64,000 bases of DNA. It comes from Nocardioides speluncae. GTDB lineage: Bacteria > Actinomycetota > Actinomycetes > Propionibacteriales > Nocardioidaceae. Position numbers and translations under genes: made by a program. Shown piece by piece: positions 16,633 to 23,906 of the stretch (its first letter is position 1; each line of letters opens with the position of its first letter). The stretch lies in the NCBI RefSeq assembly GCF_003121585.1, contig NZ_QEOO01000001.1, forward strand, positions 186,001 to 250,000, in the 5' to 3' direction. The notes beneath the pieces were generated by a model. The model ran no database searches and was not told the origin of the DNA. It saw only the letters and a list, made by a program, of their open reading frames with translations.

Positions 16633-17607
16633 GTGCGGGAGGACGAGTTCGCCGACCAGGTGGCGCCGCTGCGCCATGAGCTGCGGGTGCACTGCTACCG
16701 GATGCTGGGCTCGTGGGACGAGGCCGAGGACCTGGTCCAGGAGGCGCTGCTGAAGGCTTGGGACCGGCGGGCGTCGTACGAGGGGCGGGCCAGCTTCCGG
16801 GCCTGGCTCTACAAGATCGCCACCAACGCCTGCCTGGACTTCCTGCGCCGACACGAGCGGACACCGGCGCCGTACGACCGGATCCCCGGGATGGAGCACG
16901 GCGACGCCGAGCCGCCGGACCGGATCGCCTGGCTGCAGCCGTGCCCGACGCCGGATGTGGCGGCCGAGGCGCGGGAGACGATCGAGCTGGCCTTCCTGGC
17001 CGGGCTGCAGCACCTGCCGCCGCGGCAGCGCGCGGTACTCGTGCTGCGCGATGTGCTCGGTTGGCCGGCGGCCGACACCGCCGAGCTGCTGGAGCTGAGC
17101 GTCGCGTCGGTCAACAGCGCCCTGCAGCGGGCCCGGCCGTCGCTGCGCGAGCGGCTGCCGGAGCGGCGCGAGGAGTGGCGGTCCCGGCGCGGGCCGTCCG
17201 GCGCGGAGCGGGAGATACTGGACCGCTACATCGCGGCGGCGCAGGCGCTGGACGGCCACGCGGTCGCGGAGCTGCTGCACGACGACGTGGTGCTGACGAT
17301 GCCGCCGAACCCGTTCTGGTTCGTGGGTCGCGACACGATGCTGGCCTTCCTCGAGCCGAGCTTCGACCCGGCCTCGCCGACGTACCTCGGCGAGTGGCGG
17401 TCCATCGCGACGTCGCTGAACTCGATGCCGGCCTCGGCCAACTATGTACGCCGGCCCGGCACCACCGTCTTCAGGGCGCAGGTGGTCGACGTGCTGACGA
17501 TCGTCGACGACCGGATCGTCGAGATCACCGCGTTCGAGCCGCACCACCTCGTGGGCTGTGGGCTGCCGATGGTGCTGACCGAGGAGCGGCCTGAAATTGA
17601 CCGATGA
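16633..17607 (+). CDS. ECF sigma factor of the SigG type, with C-terminal SnoaL-like domain
   Basis: 324 residues, GTG start. Region 2 (11-77: YRMLGSWDEAEDLVQEALLKAWDRR, then ASFRAWLYKIATNACLDFLRR) and region 4 (about 133-185: LPPRQRAVLVLRDVLGWPAAD, VASVNSALQRARPSLRER) are both well preserved. A SnoaL-like domain follows (about 198-320: ILDRYIAAAQALDGHAVAELL, TMPPNPFWFVGRDTM). This matches the SigG/sigma-X5-like ECF group, which senses through its own C-terminal domain. Close spacing to tnaA suggests cotranscription; the RibD-like gene lies 70 bases further on. Confidence 0.92.
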   Translation: MREDEFADQVAPLRHELRVHCYRMLGSWDEAEDLVQEALLKAWDRRASYEGRASFRAWLYKIATNACLDFLRRHERTPAPYDRIPGMEHGDAEPPDRIAWLQPCPTPDVAAEARETIELAFLAGLQHLPPRQRAVLVLRDVLGWPAADTAELLELSVASVNSALQRARPSLRERLPERREEWRSRRGPSGAEREILDRYIAAAQALDGHAVAELLHDDVVLTMPPNPFWFVGRDTMLAFLEPSFDPASPTYLGEWRSIATSLNSMPASANYVRRPGTTVFRAQVVDVLTIVDDRIVEITAFEPHHLVGCGLPMVLTEERPEIDR

Positions 17608-17680
17608 GGAATCGCCGCGGGCTTCGTCGTACGGGTGAGCAGCGCACTCGGCGCCGCCGAAACTAGAGGAGTCACAGTTC

Positions 17681-18286
17681 ATGAACACCGCCAAGGGCAA
17701 GGTCACCACCGGCGCCAGCGTCTCCCTCGACGGCTACATCGCGGGCCCCGGCGAGTCCGGCTTCGAGCACCTCTTCGCCTACATGGGCAGCGGCGACATC
17801 GAGGTGCCGACCGCCAACCCGAACATCCCGGTCCGGATGACCGCCGACAACGCGGCGTACCAGCGGGCGCTGGTGGACCGGGTCGGCGCCATCGTCGTCG
17901 GCCGTCACCTGTACGACATGACCAGCGGCTGGGGCGGCATCCACCCGATGGGCTGCCCGGTCGTCGTGCTCACCCACAACCCGCCGGCCGAGCCGGCGTC
18001 GGACCAGTTCACCTTCGTCACCGGCGGCATCGAGGAGGCGATCGAGACCGCGCACCGCCTCGCCGGCGGCAAGGAGGTCGGACTCAACGCCGGCCAGATC
18101 GCCCAGCAGGCGCTGGCCGCCGGCCTGCTCGACGAGATCCACCTGTCGCTGGTGCCGGTCTACCTCGGCGGCGGCAAGTCCTTCTTCCCCGACCTCGCCG
18201 AAGACGCCCCGCTGCTGCTCGACGGTCCCGAGGTCATCCCCGGCACCGGCGTCACCTATCTGCACTATCGGGTACGTCGGCCCTGA
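17681..18286 (+). CDS. Dihydrofolate reductase family (RibD C-terminal-like) protein
   Basis: 201 residues with GAGGAG ahead of ATG 17681. It has the fold's VSLDGYIAGPGE start, VGRHLYDMTSGWGG, VVVLTHNPP, a NADPH-site-like VTGGIEEAIETAHRLAGGKEVGLNAG, and LVPVYLGGGKSFF. Such proteins are NADPH-dependent reductases related to RibD/DHFR; in actinobacteria they often sit beside ECF sigma factors with SnoaL domains, as here. Substrate unknown. The 3' end overlaps the convergent membrane protein gene by 35 bases. Confidence 0.88.
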   Translation: MNTAKGKVTTGASVSLDGYIAGPGESGFEHLFAYMGSGDIEVPTANPNIPVRMTADNAAYQRALVDRVGAIVVGRHLYDMTSGWGGIHPMGCPVVVLTHNPPAEPASDQFTFVTGGIEEAIETAHRLAGGKEVGLNAGQIAQQALAAGLLDEIHLSLVPVYLGGGKSFFPDLAEDAPLLLDGPEVIPGTGVTYLHYRVRRP

Positions 18287-18638
18287 GGACGAGCAGCGTG
18301 GCGAACCCGCAGAGCAGCCCGAGAAAGGCACCGCCGATGACCATGCCGAGGGTGGCGACCAGCATCTCGCCCTCAGGGTCGTCGACCAGCCACCATCGGG
18401 CCATCGCAAAACAGCAGAGCGCGCCGGCCAGGGCGGTCGGCAGCGACGTTGGCGCCTTCCGCCCGGTCAGCTCGTACGCCGCCACCCCGACCGCCCCGAT
18501 CACCGCACCGAGGCCCAGCCCGACGCCGATAACAACCGCATTCAGCGTCGGGCTGACCGCGGCCGCGACGATGAGCGTGCCGACCGCCATCGCGGCCAGC
18601 ACCGCCAGTGCCCGCGACGGTCTGTCCTTGGCTGTCAT
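18252..18638 (-). CDS. Small four-TM membrane protein, unknown function
   Basis: 128 residues with four hydrophobic segments (about 10-30, 33-55, 65-82, 90-115) and short polar ends. No family signature recognised. The coding pattern is good, but the last 35 bases overlap the end of the RibD-like gene on the opposite strand. The start is ATG 18638; the dispersed repeat copy 2 begins 16 bases upstream of it, so that element must contain or lie next to the promoter. Confidence 0.6.
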   Translation of the reverse strand: MTAKDRPSRALAVLAAMAVGTLIVAAAVSPTLNAVVIGVGLGLGAVIGAVGVAAYELTGRKAPTSLPTALAGALCCFAMARWWLVDDPEGEMLVATLGMVIGGAFLGLLCGFATLLVLRADVPDSADR

Positions 18639-18653
18639 CGCTCGCCTCGCCCC

Positions 18654-18750
18654 GGCAGTTTCACTAGGTACCTAGTGAAACTGTCCCAGCCCGTTGGAAA
18701 CTTCGCGTGGGGTGGGACAAATTCGCTAGGTACCTAGTGAAACTTCCCCC
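18654..18750. repeat. Dispersed double-palindrome element, copy 2
   Basis: Same design as the element at 3778-3868. The first palindrome (18656-18683) is a perfect 28 bases centred on CTAGGTACCTAG. The spacer again contains GGAAACTTCGCGTGGGGTGG, and a second, imperfect palindrome lies at about 18718-18744. Relative to copy 1 the first stem has CA/TG where copy 1 has CG/CG, a paired change that keeps the hairpin intact. It lies between the end of the propeller gene and the start of the small membrane protein, both on -. Confidence 0.85.
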
Positions 18751-18758
18751 GCACCAGA

Positions 18759-19697
18759 TCACGGGAACGACGGCGAGGCGCCGGGTCCGAGCAGCTCTGG
18801 GGCGCCGGTGCCGTCGGCGGGGAGGATGTAGACGGCGGGCTTGCCTTCGTGGGGCTTGGCGTAGGCGATGGTGGCGTTGTCGGCCCACGCGATCTGGTCG
18901 TCGACGTTGCCGGGTTCGGCGAGGGCGACGTCCTCGCCCGACGACAGGGTCAGTACGTGCGGCCGCCAGCGGTCGCCGACCCGGTACTTGTAGGCGATCC
19001 GGGTGCCGTCGGGGGAGAGCGAGGGGCACTCGACGTGCTCGCGGATGGTGGTCAGGGTCCGTTCCGACACCGAGCCGCGGATCAGCCAGTTGGTCCCGGC
19101 CGTTCCCATCGTCGCGTAGAACGTGTCGTCGTCGGCGAACGTGATGCCCCAGAAGTTGCGGTCGACGGCGTCGTACGGCTTGCCGTCCAGCACCACGTCG
19201 AAGTCCTCCAGCGAGCCGACGTGCAGGTCGCTGTCGAGGTCGTAGAAGCCCGCGGTCGTCGAGAACTGACCGGTCTTGGCGTACGAGTCGCCGGTGCGGA
19301 ACACCGTCCACGCCACGAACCGGCCGTCGGGCGAGACCTGCGCCCGGCTCGGGTTGCCCCACAGGTCGAGCCGGATCTCGGGCTTGGCCAGACCGTTGCG
19401 GTACGCCGTGAGCTCGGCGCTGAAGGGCAGGCCGCCGGCCCGCACGCAGACCAGGGTGCCGCCCCGCAGGTGCGCGCGCTGGCAGACCGGGCCGCGACCC
19501 AGCAGCTTGCCGGCGTCGGAACGCTGCTCGACCCGGCTGCCGGTGTTGGACACCAGCGTCACCGCGCCGGTGCGGTCCAGGCTGAAGCCGCGGATCTCGG
19601 CCGCCGTCGAGGTACGCCGCCACACGCCGTACCCGACAGCGGTGCCGAGCAGCGCGGCGATCAGGAGTGCGCCGACCACGAGTCGGGTCCGGCTCAT
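18759..19697 (-). CDS. Membrane-anchored TolB-like beta-propeller protein
   Basis: 312 residues. One N-terminal membrane segment (about 5-25, LVVGALLIAALLGTAVGYGVW) without a clear lipobox, then an extracytoplasmic propeller. PD40-like repeats are seen at AQVSPDGRFVAWTVFR, CPSLSPDGTRIAYKYR and DQIAWADNATIAYAKP. Function unknown; perhaps a scaffold for the exporter encoded just upstream. Its start overlaps the MFS gene stop by four bases, and it is the last gene of the phosphatase-MFS-propeller operon. Confidence 0.8.
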   Translation of the reverse strand: MSRTRLVVGALLIAALLGTAVGYGVWRRTSTAAEIRGFSLDRTGAVTLVSNTGSRVEQRSDAGKLLGRGPVCQRAHLRGGTLVCVRAGGLPFSAELTAYRNGLAKPEIRLDLWGNPSRAQVSPDGRFVAWTVFRTGDSYAKTGQFSTTAGFYDLDSDLHVGSLEDFDVVLDGKPYDAVDRNFWGITFADDDTFYATMGTAGTNWLIRGSVSERTLTTIREHVECPSLSPDGTRIAYKYRVGDRWRPHVLTLSSGEDVALAEPGNVDDQIAWADNATIAYAKPHEGKPAVYILPADGTGAPELLGPGASPSFP

Positions 19698-20965
19698 GAG
19701 GACCCCCTCGCTGCCAGCCGGGTCGCCGCGAGTACGGCGGCCAGCGCCAGGCCCGCCGCGAAGACCAGGAACGCAGTACCGACCGCAAGCGACGCGGCCA
19801 ATGCCCCGAGCAGCACCGCGCCGCCGGCCCGCGCCAGCGCCTGCGCGGTCTGCACCACGGCCAGCCCGGTCGCGCGCACCTCGGCCGGGATCGCGGGACC
19901 GGCGTACGCCATCAGCACGCCGTCGGTCGCGGCGTAGAAGACACCGTGCAGGCAGAGCGCGACCGCGGCGAACACCCAGCCGTCGAGCGACCCCGCCACC
20001 ACCAGGTACGCCGCCACCAGCACCACGTGGCCGCCGACGAACATCGACCAGCGGCCCACCCGGTCCGCCAGCCGGCCGATCGGGATCGCGGCCAGCATGA
20101 AGACCAGCGCGGTCCCGAGCGGCAGCAGCGGCAGCACCTGGCTGGGCAGCCCCAGCTGCCGCTGCACCGCGACGAAGAAGAACAGGTCACCCGCGGTCAT
20201 CAGTCCGAGCAGCCCGGCGGCGAGCGTCATCCGCCGGATCGCCGGCGCGTTCATCGACGACACCGCGCGGCGCAGGCTCACCCGCGCCCGGCCGGCAGCG
20301 CTGACCCCCGCGGCGTTCGGCACGAACAGCACCAGCACCACCACGCCCACCGCCGCGATGCAGAAGCTCGCGAAGAAGACCACGTCGTAGCCGCCGGGAA
20401 TCGCCCACAGGATGAAGAACGCGACCAGTGGTCCGAGCAGCGCGCCACAGGTGTCCATCGCGCGGTGTACGCCGAACGCCCGGCCCAGCCCCTCGGTCGG
20501 GGTGGCGTGGGTGATCATCGCGTCCCGCGGCGCTGTGCGGACGCCCTTGCCAGCGCGGTCGGCCATCACCACGGCGCTCAGCCCGGTCACCGACCCCCCG
20601 ACAGCCGGGAAACCTAACTTGCAGACCGCGCTCACACCGTACCCGAGGGTGGCGACGTGCTTGGGCCGGCCGAGCCGGTCGGCAGCGTACCCGCCACCGA
20701 GGCGGAGCAGCGCGGTGGCGCCGGTGTAGAGGCCGTCCATGGCGCCGAGCGCGAGGTAGCCGAGCCCGAGCCCCGCCGTCAGGTAGAGGCCCATGGTCGC
20801 GGTGATCATCTCCGCGGAGACGTCAGTGACCAGGCTGACCATCCCGAGCGCGAGCACCGCCGCCGGCACCCGCTGCCGGATTCCGGCAGCGGGTGCGGTG
20901 GCAGGTTCGGCGGCGGGACCGGCGGACCGAGCGTTGTCACCGGCGCGCATCGTGGAAAGGTACAT
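19694..20965 (-). CDS. MFS transporter
   Basis: 423 residues with 12 predicted membrane helices. It has the MFS motif A-like GGYAADRLGRPKH after helix 2 and a second copy GRLADRVGRWS in the second half. The branch resembles drug/metabolite exporters. The start at 20965 lies four bases after the phosphatase stop; ATG 20950 is an alternative. No strong Shine-Dalgarno is visible, so translation probably depends on coupling. Substrate unknown. Confidence 0.88.
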   Translation of the reverse strand: MYLSTMRAGDNARSAGPAAEPATAPAAGIRQRVPAAVLALGMVSLVTDVSAEMITATMGLYLTAGLGLGYLALGAMDGLYTGATALLRLGGGYAADRLGRPKHVATLGYGVSAVCKLGFPAVGGSVTGLSAVVMADRAGKGVRTAPRDAMITHATPTEGLGRAFGVHRAMDTCGALLGPLVAFFILWAIPGGYDVVFFASFCIAAVGVVVLVLFVPNAAGVSAAGRARVSLRRAVSSMNAPAIRRMTLAAGLLGLMTAGDLFFFVAVQRQLGLPSQVLPLLPLGTALVFMLAAIPIGRLADRVGRWSMFVGGHVVLVAAYLVVAGSLDGWVFAAVALCLHGVFYAATDGVLMAYAGPAIPAEVRATGLAVVQTAQALARAGGAVLLGALAASLAVGTAFLVFAAGLALAAVLAATRLAARGSS

Positions 20966-20969
20966 CAGC

Positions 20970-22829
20970 TCAGAACTGCAGGCTCCACGAGTTGATGTAG
21001 CCGGTGTCGCGCGCCTCGGCGTCGGTCACCCGGAGCTTCCAGGTACCGGCCCGAACCTCGGCCGTGGCGTTCACCGAGAAGTTCTGGACGATGTTGTCGG
21101 CGCTGCCGCCGGTGCGGTTGCGCAGCGGGTAGACGGTGCCGTCCGGCGCGATCAGGTCGACGATCAGGTCGCCGACGTAGGTGTGCACGATGTTGACCGC
21201 GACCTTCAGCGTGGCCGGCGCGTTGCCGGCGCCGGTGACTGCCAGCGAGCTGGTGGCCGAGCTGAGGTCCGGGATGTTGACGTCGGTGGTGTTCTCGAAG
21301 AAGTCACCGCCCGCCGGCTTGGTGGCGAAGCTGCCGGTCAGCGAGAGGCCGGAGTACGCCGAGTAGCCGTACAGCATCACGTGGTAGGTCCCGGACTGGA
21401 TGTTGCTGATCGTGCAGGTCTCGGCGTTCGTCGAGCCCTGGCTGCGGCAGTCGTAGGTCGAGTTCGTCGGTGCCGCGCCGTACCGGACGAAGAGGTCCAT
21501 GTCGCCGGTGCCGCCGGACGTGACGAACTTCAGGTTCGACGCCCCGGCCGGAACCTCGAGCGTGTACGCCGTGCTGCTGCCTTGCGCGCCGGACAGCCCG
21601 GTCTTGGGTACGCCGTTGGTGAGGACGTTGCCGCCGCCGGCCGGGCTGACCGTCCACGAGAACGACGCGGTGCCGGTCCGGTTGGCGCTGTCCTTGGCGG
21701 TCACGGTCACGTTCGAGCTGCCGGCGGTGGTCGGCGTACCGCTGATCAGGCCGGTGCTGGCGTTGATCGACAGCCCGGCCGGGAGACCCGTCGCCGAGTA
21801 GGTCAGCGCGCCGCCGCCGGTCGACGAGGCCTGGATCTGCAGGCTGTCGGCCGTGTTCACGGTGCTGGTCTGCGCGCCCGGGTTGGTCACAGTGACGCTG
21901 CCGGTCGTGCCCTTGGACTTGCAGGTGCCGCTGACGTGGTCGGTGTAGTCGCGGCCGGCGACGGGCCGGAAGTTGAAGTCGTAGCCGGTCGCGGTCAGGT
22001 CGAACTCGCCCACGCCGAAGGTGTCGTTCTGGAACGCCTCCTGGGTGCCGTCCGAGGACTGGGTGGAGGAGTAGAGCGAGCGGCCGCCGGTGCCGATCAC
22101 GAATGAGCGGAGGCCGGTCGAGCTGTCGGTGCCGTTGGACAGCGCAGGCGCGAACCGCTCGTAGGAGTGGTCGTGGCCCTGCACGACCACGTCGGCCTTG
22201 GCAGCGACCAGCGCGTCCCAGACCGCCGACATCTTGGTGTCATCACCGTGGTCGCCGGACGAGAAGCGCGGGTGGTGCCAGTAGGCCATCGTGCACGGCT
22301 GGGTGCTGGCCGCGAGATCGTTCTTCAGCCAGGTGACCTGCGCCGAGGAGGCCGTCGAGGAGACGTTGGAGTTGAGTGACACGAAGTGCCAGTCGCCGAG
22401 GTTGAAGCTGTAGTACGGCTGGCTGGACGTGCCGACCTCGACGTTGTTGTTGCCGAAGTACTGGAAGTAGCCGGACGCGCCCGAGGTGTAGTACTCGTGG
22501 TTGCCCGGCGATGGGTGGACGATGTTGTTGAACTTGCCCCAGTGAGTGTTGTAGGCGCCGTTGAACTCCGAGAGCGTGCCGCTCTCATAGGCGATGTCGC
22601 CCGGGATCAGCACCGCGTCGGGTCCGATCCCGGTGATCACGTCGTCGGTCTGGTTGCACGCCGAGCCGCAGACGTCGCCGGCGACGGCTACGGTGATGGT
22701 GGCTTCTGGGTCCTGGACGGTGGTCTGCGATGCGGCACCGCCGACATGTCCGCTGGTGAGGGTTCCGGCAGCGAGCAGAGCGCCGAGGGTGCCGAGCACG
22801 CGGGCGCGGGTGAATGAGTTCTTCATCAT
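20970..22829 (-). CDS. Secreted metallophosphatase with Ig-like, PPC and P/Homo B domains
   Basis: 619 residues with a signal peptide (1-34). The calcineurin-like phosphoesterase domain (about 45-295) has all metal motifs: AGDVCG, PGDIAYE, PGNHEYY, YWHHPRFSSG and GHDHSYER; it resembles bacterial purple-acid-type phosphatases. It is followed by a putative Ig domain (about 315-395, LPAGLSINASTGLISGTP), a bacterial pre-peptidase C-terminal domain (about 405-500, GDMDLFVRYG) and a proprotein-convertase P domain (about 510-619, IVHTYVGDLIVDLIAPDG). Expected to release phosphate from organic esters outside the cell. First gene of a three-gene operon, divergent from tetR. Confidence 0.92.
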   Translation of the reverse strand: MMKNSFTRARVLGTLGALLAAGTLTSGHVGGAASQTTVQDPEATITVAVAGDVCGSACNQTDDVITGIGPDAVLIPGDIAYESGTLSEFNGAYNTHWGKFNNIVHPSPGNHEYYTSGASGYFQYFGNNNVEVGTSSQPYYSFNLGDWHFVSLNSNVSSTASSAQVTWLKNDLAASTQPCTMAYWHHPRFSSGDHGDDTKMSAVWDALVAAKADVVVQGHDHSYERFAPALSNGTDSSTGLRSFVIGTGGRSLYSSTQSSDGTQEAFQNDTFGVGEFDLTATGYDFNFRPVAGRDYTDHVSGTCKSKGTTGSVTVTNPGAQTSTVNTADSLQIQASSTGGGALTYSATGLPAGLSINASTGLISGTPTTAGSSNVTVTAKDSANRTGTASFSWTVSPAGGGNVLTNGVPKTGLSGAQGSSTAYTLEVPAGASNLKFVTSGGTGDMDLFVRYGAAPTNSTYDCRSQGSTNAETCTISNIQSGTYHVMLYGYSAYSGLSLTGSFATKPAGGDFFENTTDVNIPDLSSATSSLAVTGAGNAPATLKVAVNIVHTYVGDLIVDLIAPDGTVYPLRNRTGGSADNIVQNFSVNATAEVRAGTWKLRVTDAEARDTGYINSWSLQF

Positions 22830-23030
22830 CGACTCCGAGACTGATGACAGGCAGGGGAACGGGTCACCGTGAGGGTCCTCGACCGGATCGGGACCGACAA
22901 CGGCGCCGTACTGGATAACTCTGGATGTTCACGGGGACGTCACGGCGCGACGCCGTTCGGCCATGTTGGTCAGAAGTCTTGGACGTGGCCCGCTAGAATC
23001 GCCGGTGAGCTAAGCCGAAGGAGCCGCACG

Positions 23031-23648
23031 ATGCCACGAGTTTCCGCCGATGTACGGCGCGATCTGCTGGTCGAGGCCGCGATCCGGGTGATGGTCCGCG
23101 ACGGCGTCGCCAAGGCCACGACCCGGTCGATCGTCGCCGAGGCGGAGATGCCGCTGGGAGCGTTCCACTACTGCTTCCGCTCCAAGGAGGAGCTTCTCAA
23201 CCACGTCATCGAGGCGATCTCCGGACACACCCTCGACCGGGCGATGGAGGCGCTGCAGCAGCCCGGCACGCTCGAGGAGCAGCTGACCGGTGCCCTCGAC
23301 GCGTACTGGCAGCACCTGGTGGAGAACCCCGACGAGCACCGGGTCACCTACGAGCTCACGTCGTACGCCGTCCGGCAGCCGGGGCTGGAGCACATGGCCC
23401 GCAAGCAGTACGAGAACTACATCCACACCTTCACCGCGGTGCTGGAGATGCTGGCCGTGAACGCCAGCGTCAGGTGGGCGACACCGGTCCCCGTGCTGGC
23501 CCGCTACGCCACGGCGATGGTCGACGGGCTGACCCTGCTGTGGCTCAACGAGGGCGGCGACGACGGCCTGGCCCGCGCCGCCCTGGCCAACGCGATGGGC
23601 TACCTTCTCGGCCAAGCAGTGCCCGCCGCCACGGCGGCCACCGGATAG
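23031..23648 (+). CDS. TetR-family transcriptional regulator
   Basis: 205 residues from ATG 23031 with GAAGGAG upstream; longer in-frame starts are ignored. N-terminal HTH (about 8-55): AIRVMVRDGVAKATTRSIVAEAEM, then the recognition helix PLGAFHYCFRSKEELL. The alpha-helical C-terminal ligand domain spans 70-200. The divergent phosphatase-MFS-propeller operon 200 bases away is its probable target. A long hairpin repeat begins five bases past the stop codon and may end the transcript. Confidence 0.92.
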   Translation: MPRVSADVRRDLLVEAAIRVMVRDGVAKATTRSIVAEAEMPLGAFHYCFRSKEELLNHVIEAISGHTLDRAMEALQQPGTLEEQLTGALDAYWQHLVENPDEHRVTYELTSYAVRQPGLEHMARKQYENYIHTFTAVLEMLAVNASVRWATPVPVLARYATAMVDGLTLLWLNEGGDDGLARAALANAMGYLLGQAVPAATAATG

Positions 23649-23652
23649 CCAC

Positions 23653-23810
23653 CGGGCATCTCCGGACGTTCGTCTGGGCCTGAGCGGCCAGCGCACGCAC
23701 ATCGCTGCGTTGTCGTCGGTCGACGGGCCACCGGCCCGCCTCCCTCCTCCGCCTTGCGCTGCACGCACCCTGACCACTCATACCCTCGAAGAACGTCCGA
23801 AGACGCCCAG
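23653..23810. repeat. Dispersed long-hairpin element, copy 1
   Basis: 158 bases that fold end to end into one imperfect hairpin. The outer arms are GGGCATCTCCGGACGTTCGTC and, at the other end, the complement of CTGGGCGTCTTCGGACGTTC. Next come CTGAGCGGCCAGCG and its partner, with a GGGCC...GGCCC tip. Its reverse complement is nearly identical through the central 95 bases to the element at 47479-47643. It lies after tetR and before a promoter. No open frame of interest runs through it. MITE-like or structural RNA; no transposase seen. Confidence 0.85.
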
Positions 23811-23876
23811 TAGAACGAGTTCCAGTTCGTCCAGTTGAGTCCATTGACCTGGACGATCGCCCAACTCTACCCTGAC

Positions 23877-23890
23877 GTGACCGTCGTCAC
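23877..23890. promoter_or_regulatory. CRP/GlxR-like palindrome
   Basis: GTGAC-CGTC-GTCAC fits the core GTGA-N6-TCAC of CRP-type boxes. It lies 17 bases before the start of the secreted hydrolase gene, close enough to block transcription or translation initiation if bound. Confidence 0.4.
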
Positions 23891-23906
23891 GTGCTTGGGA
23901 GGGCGC

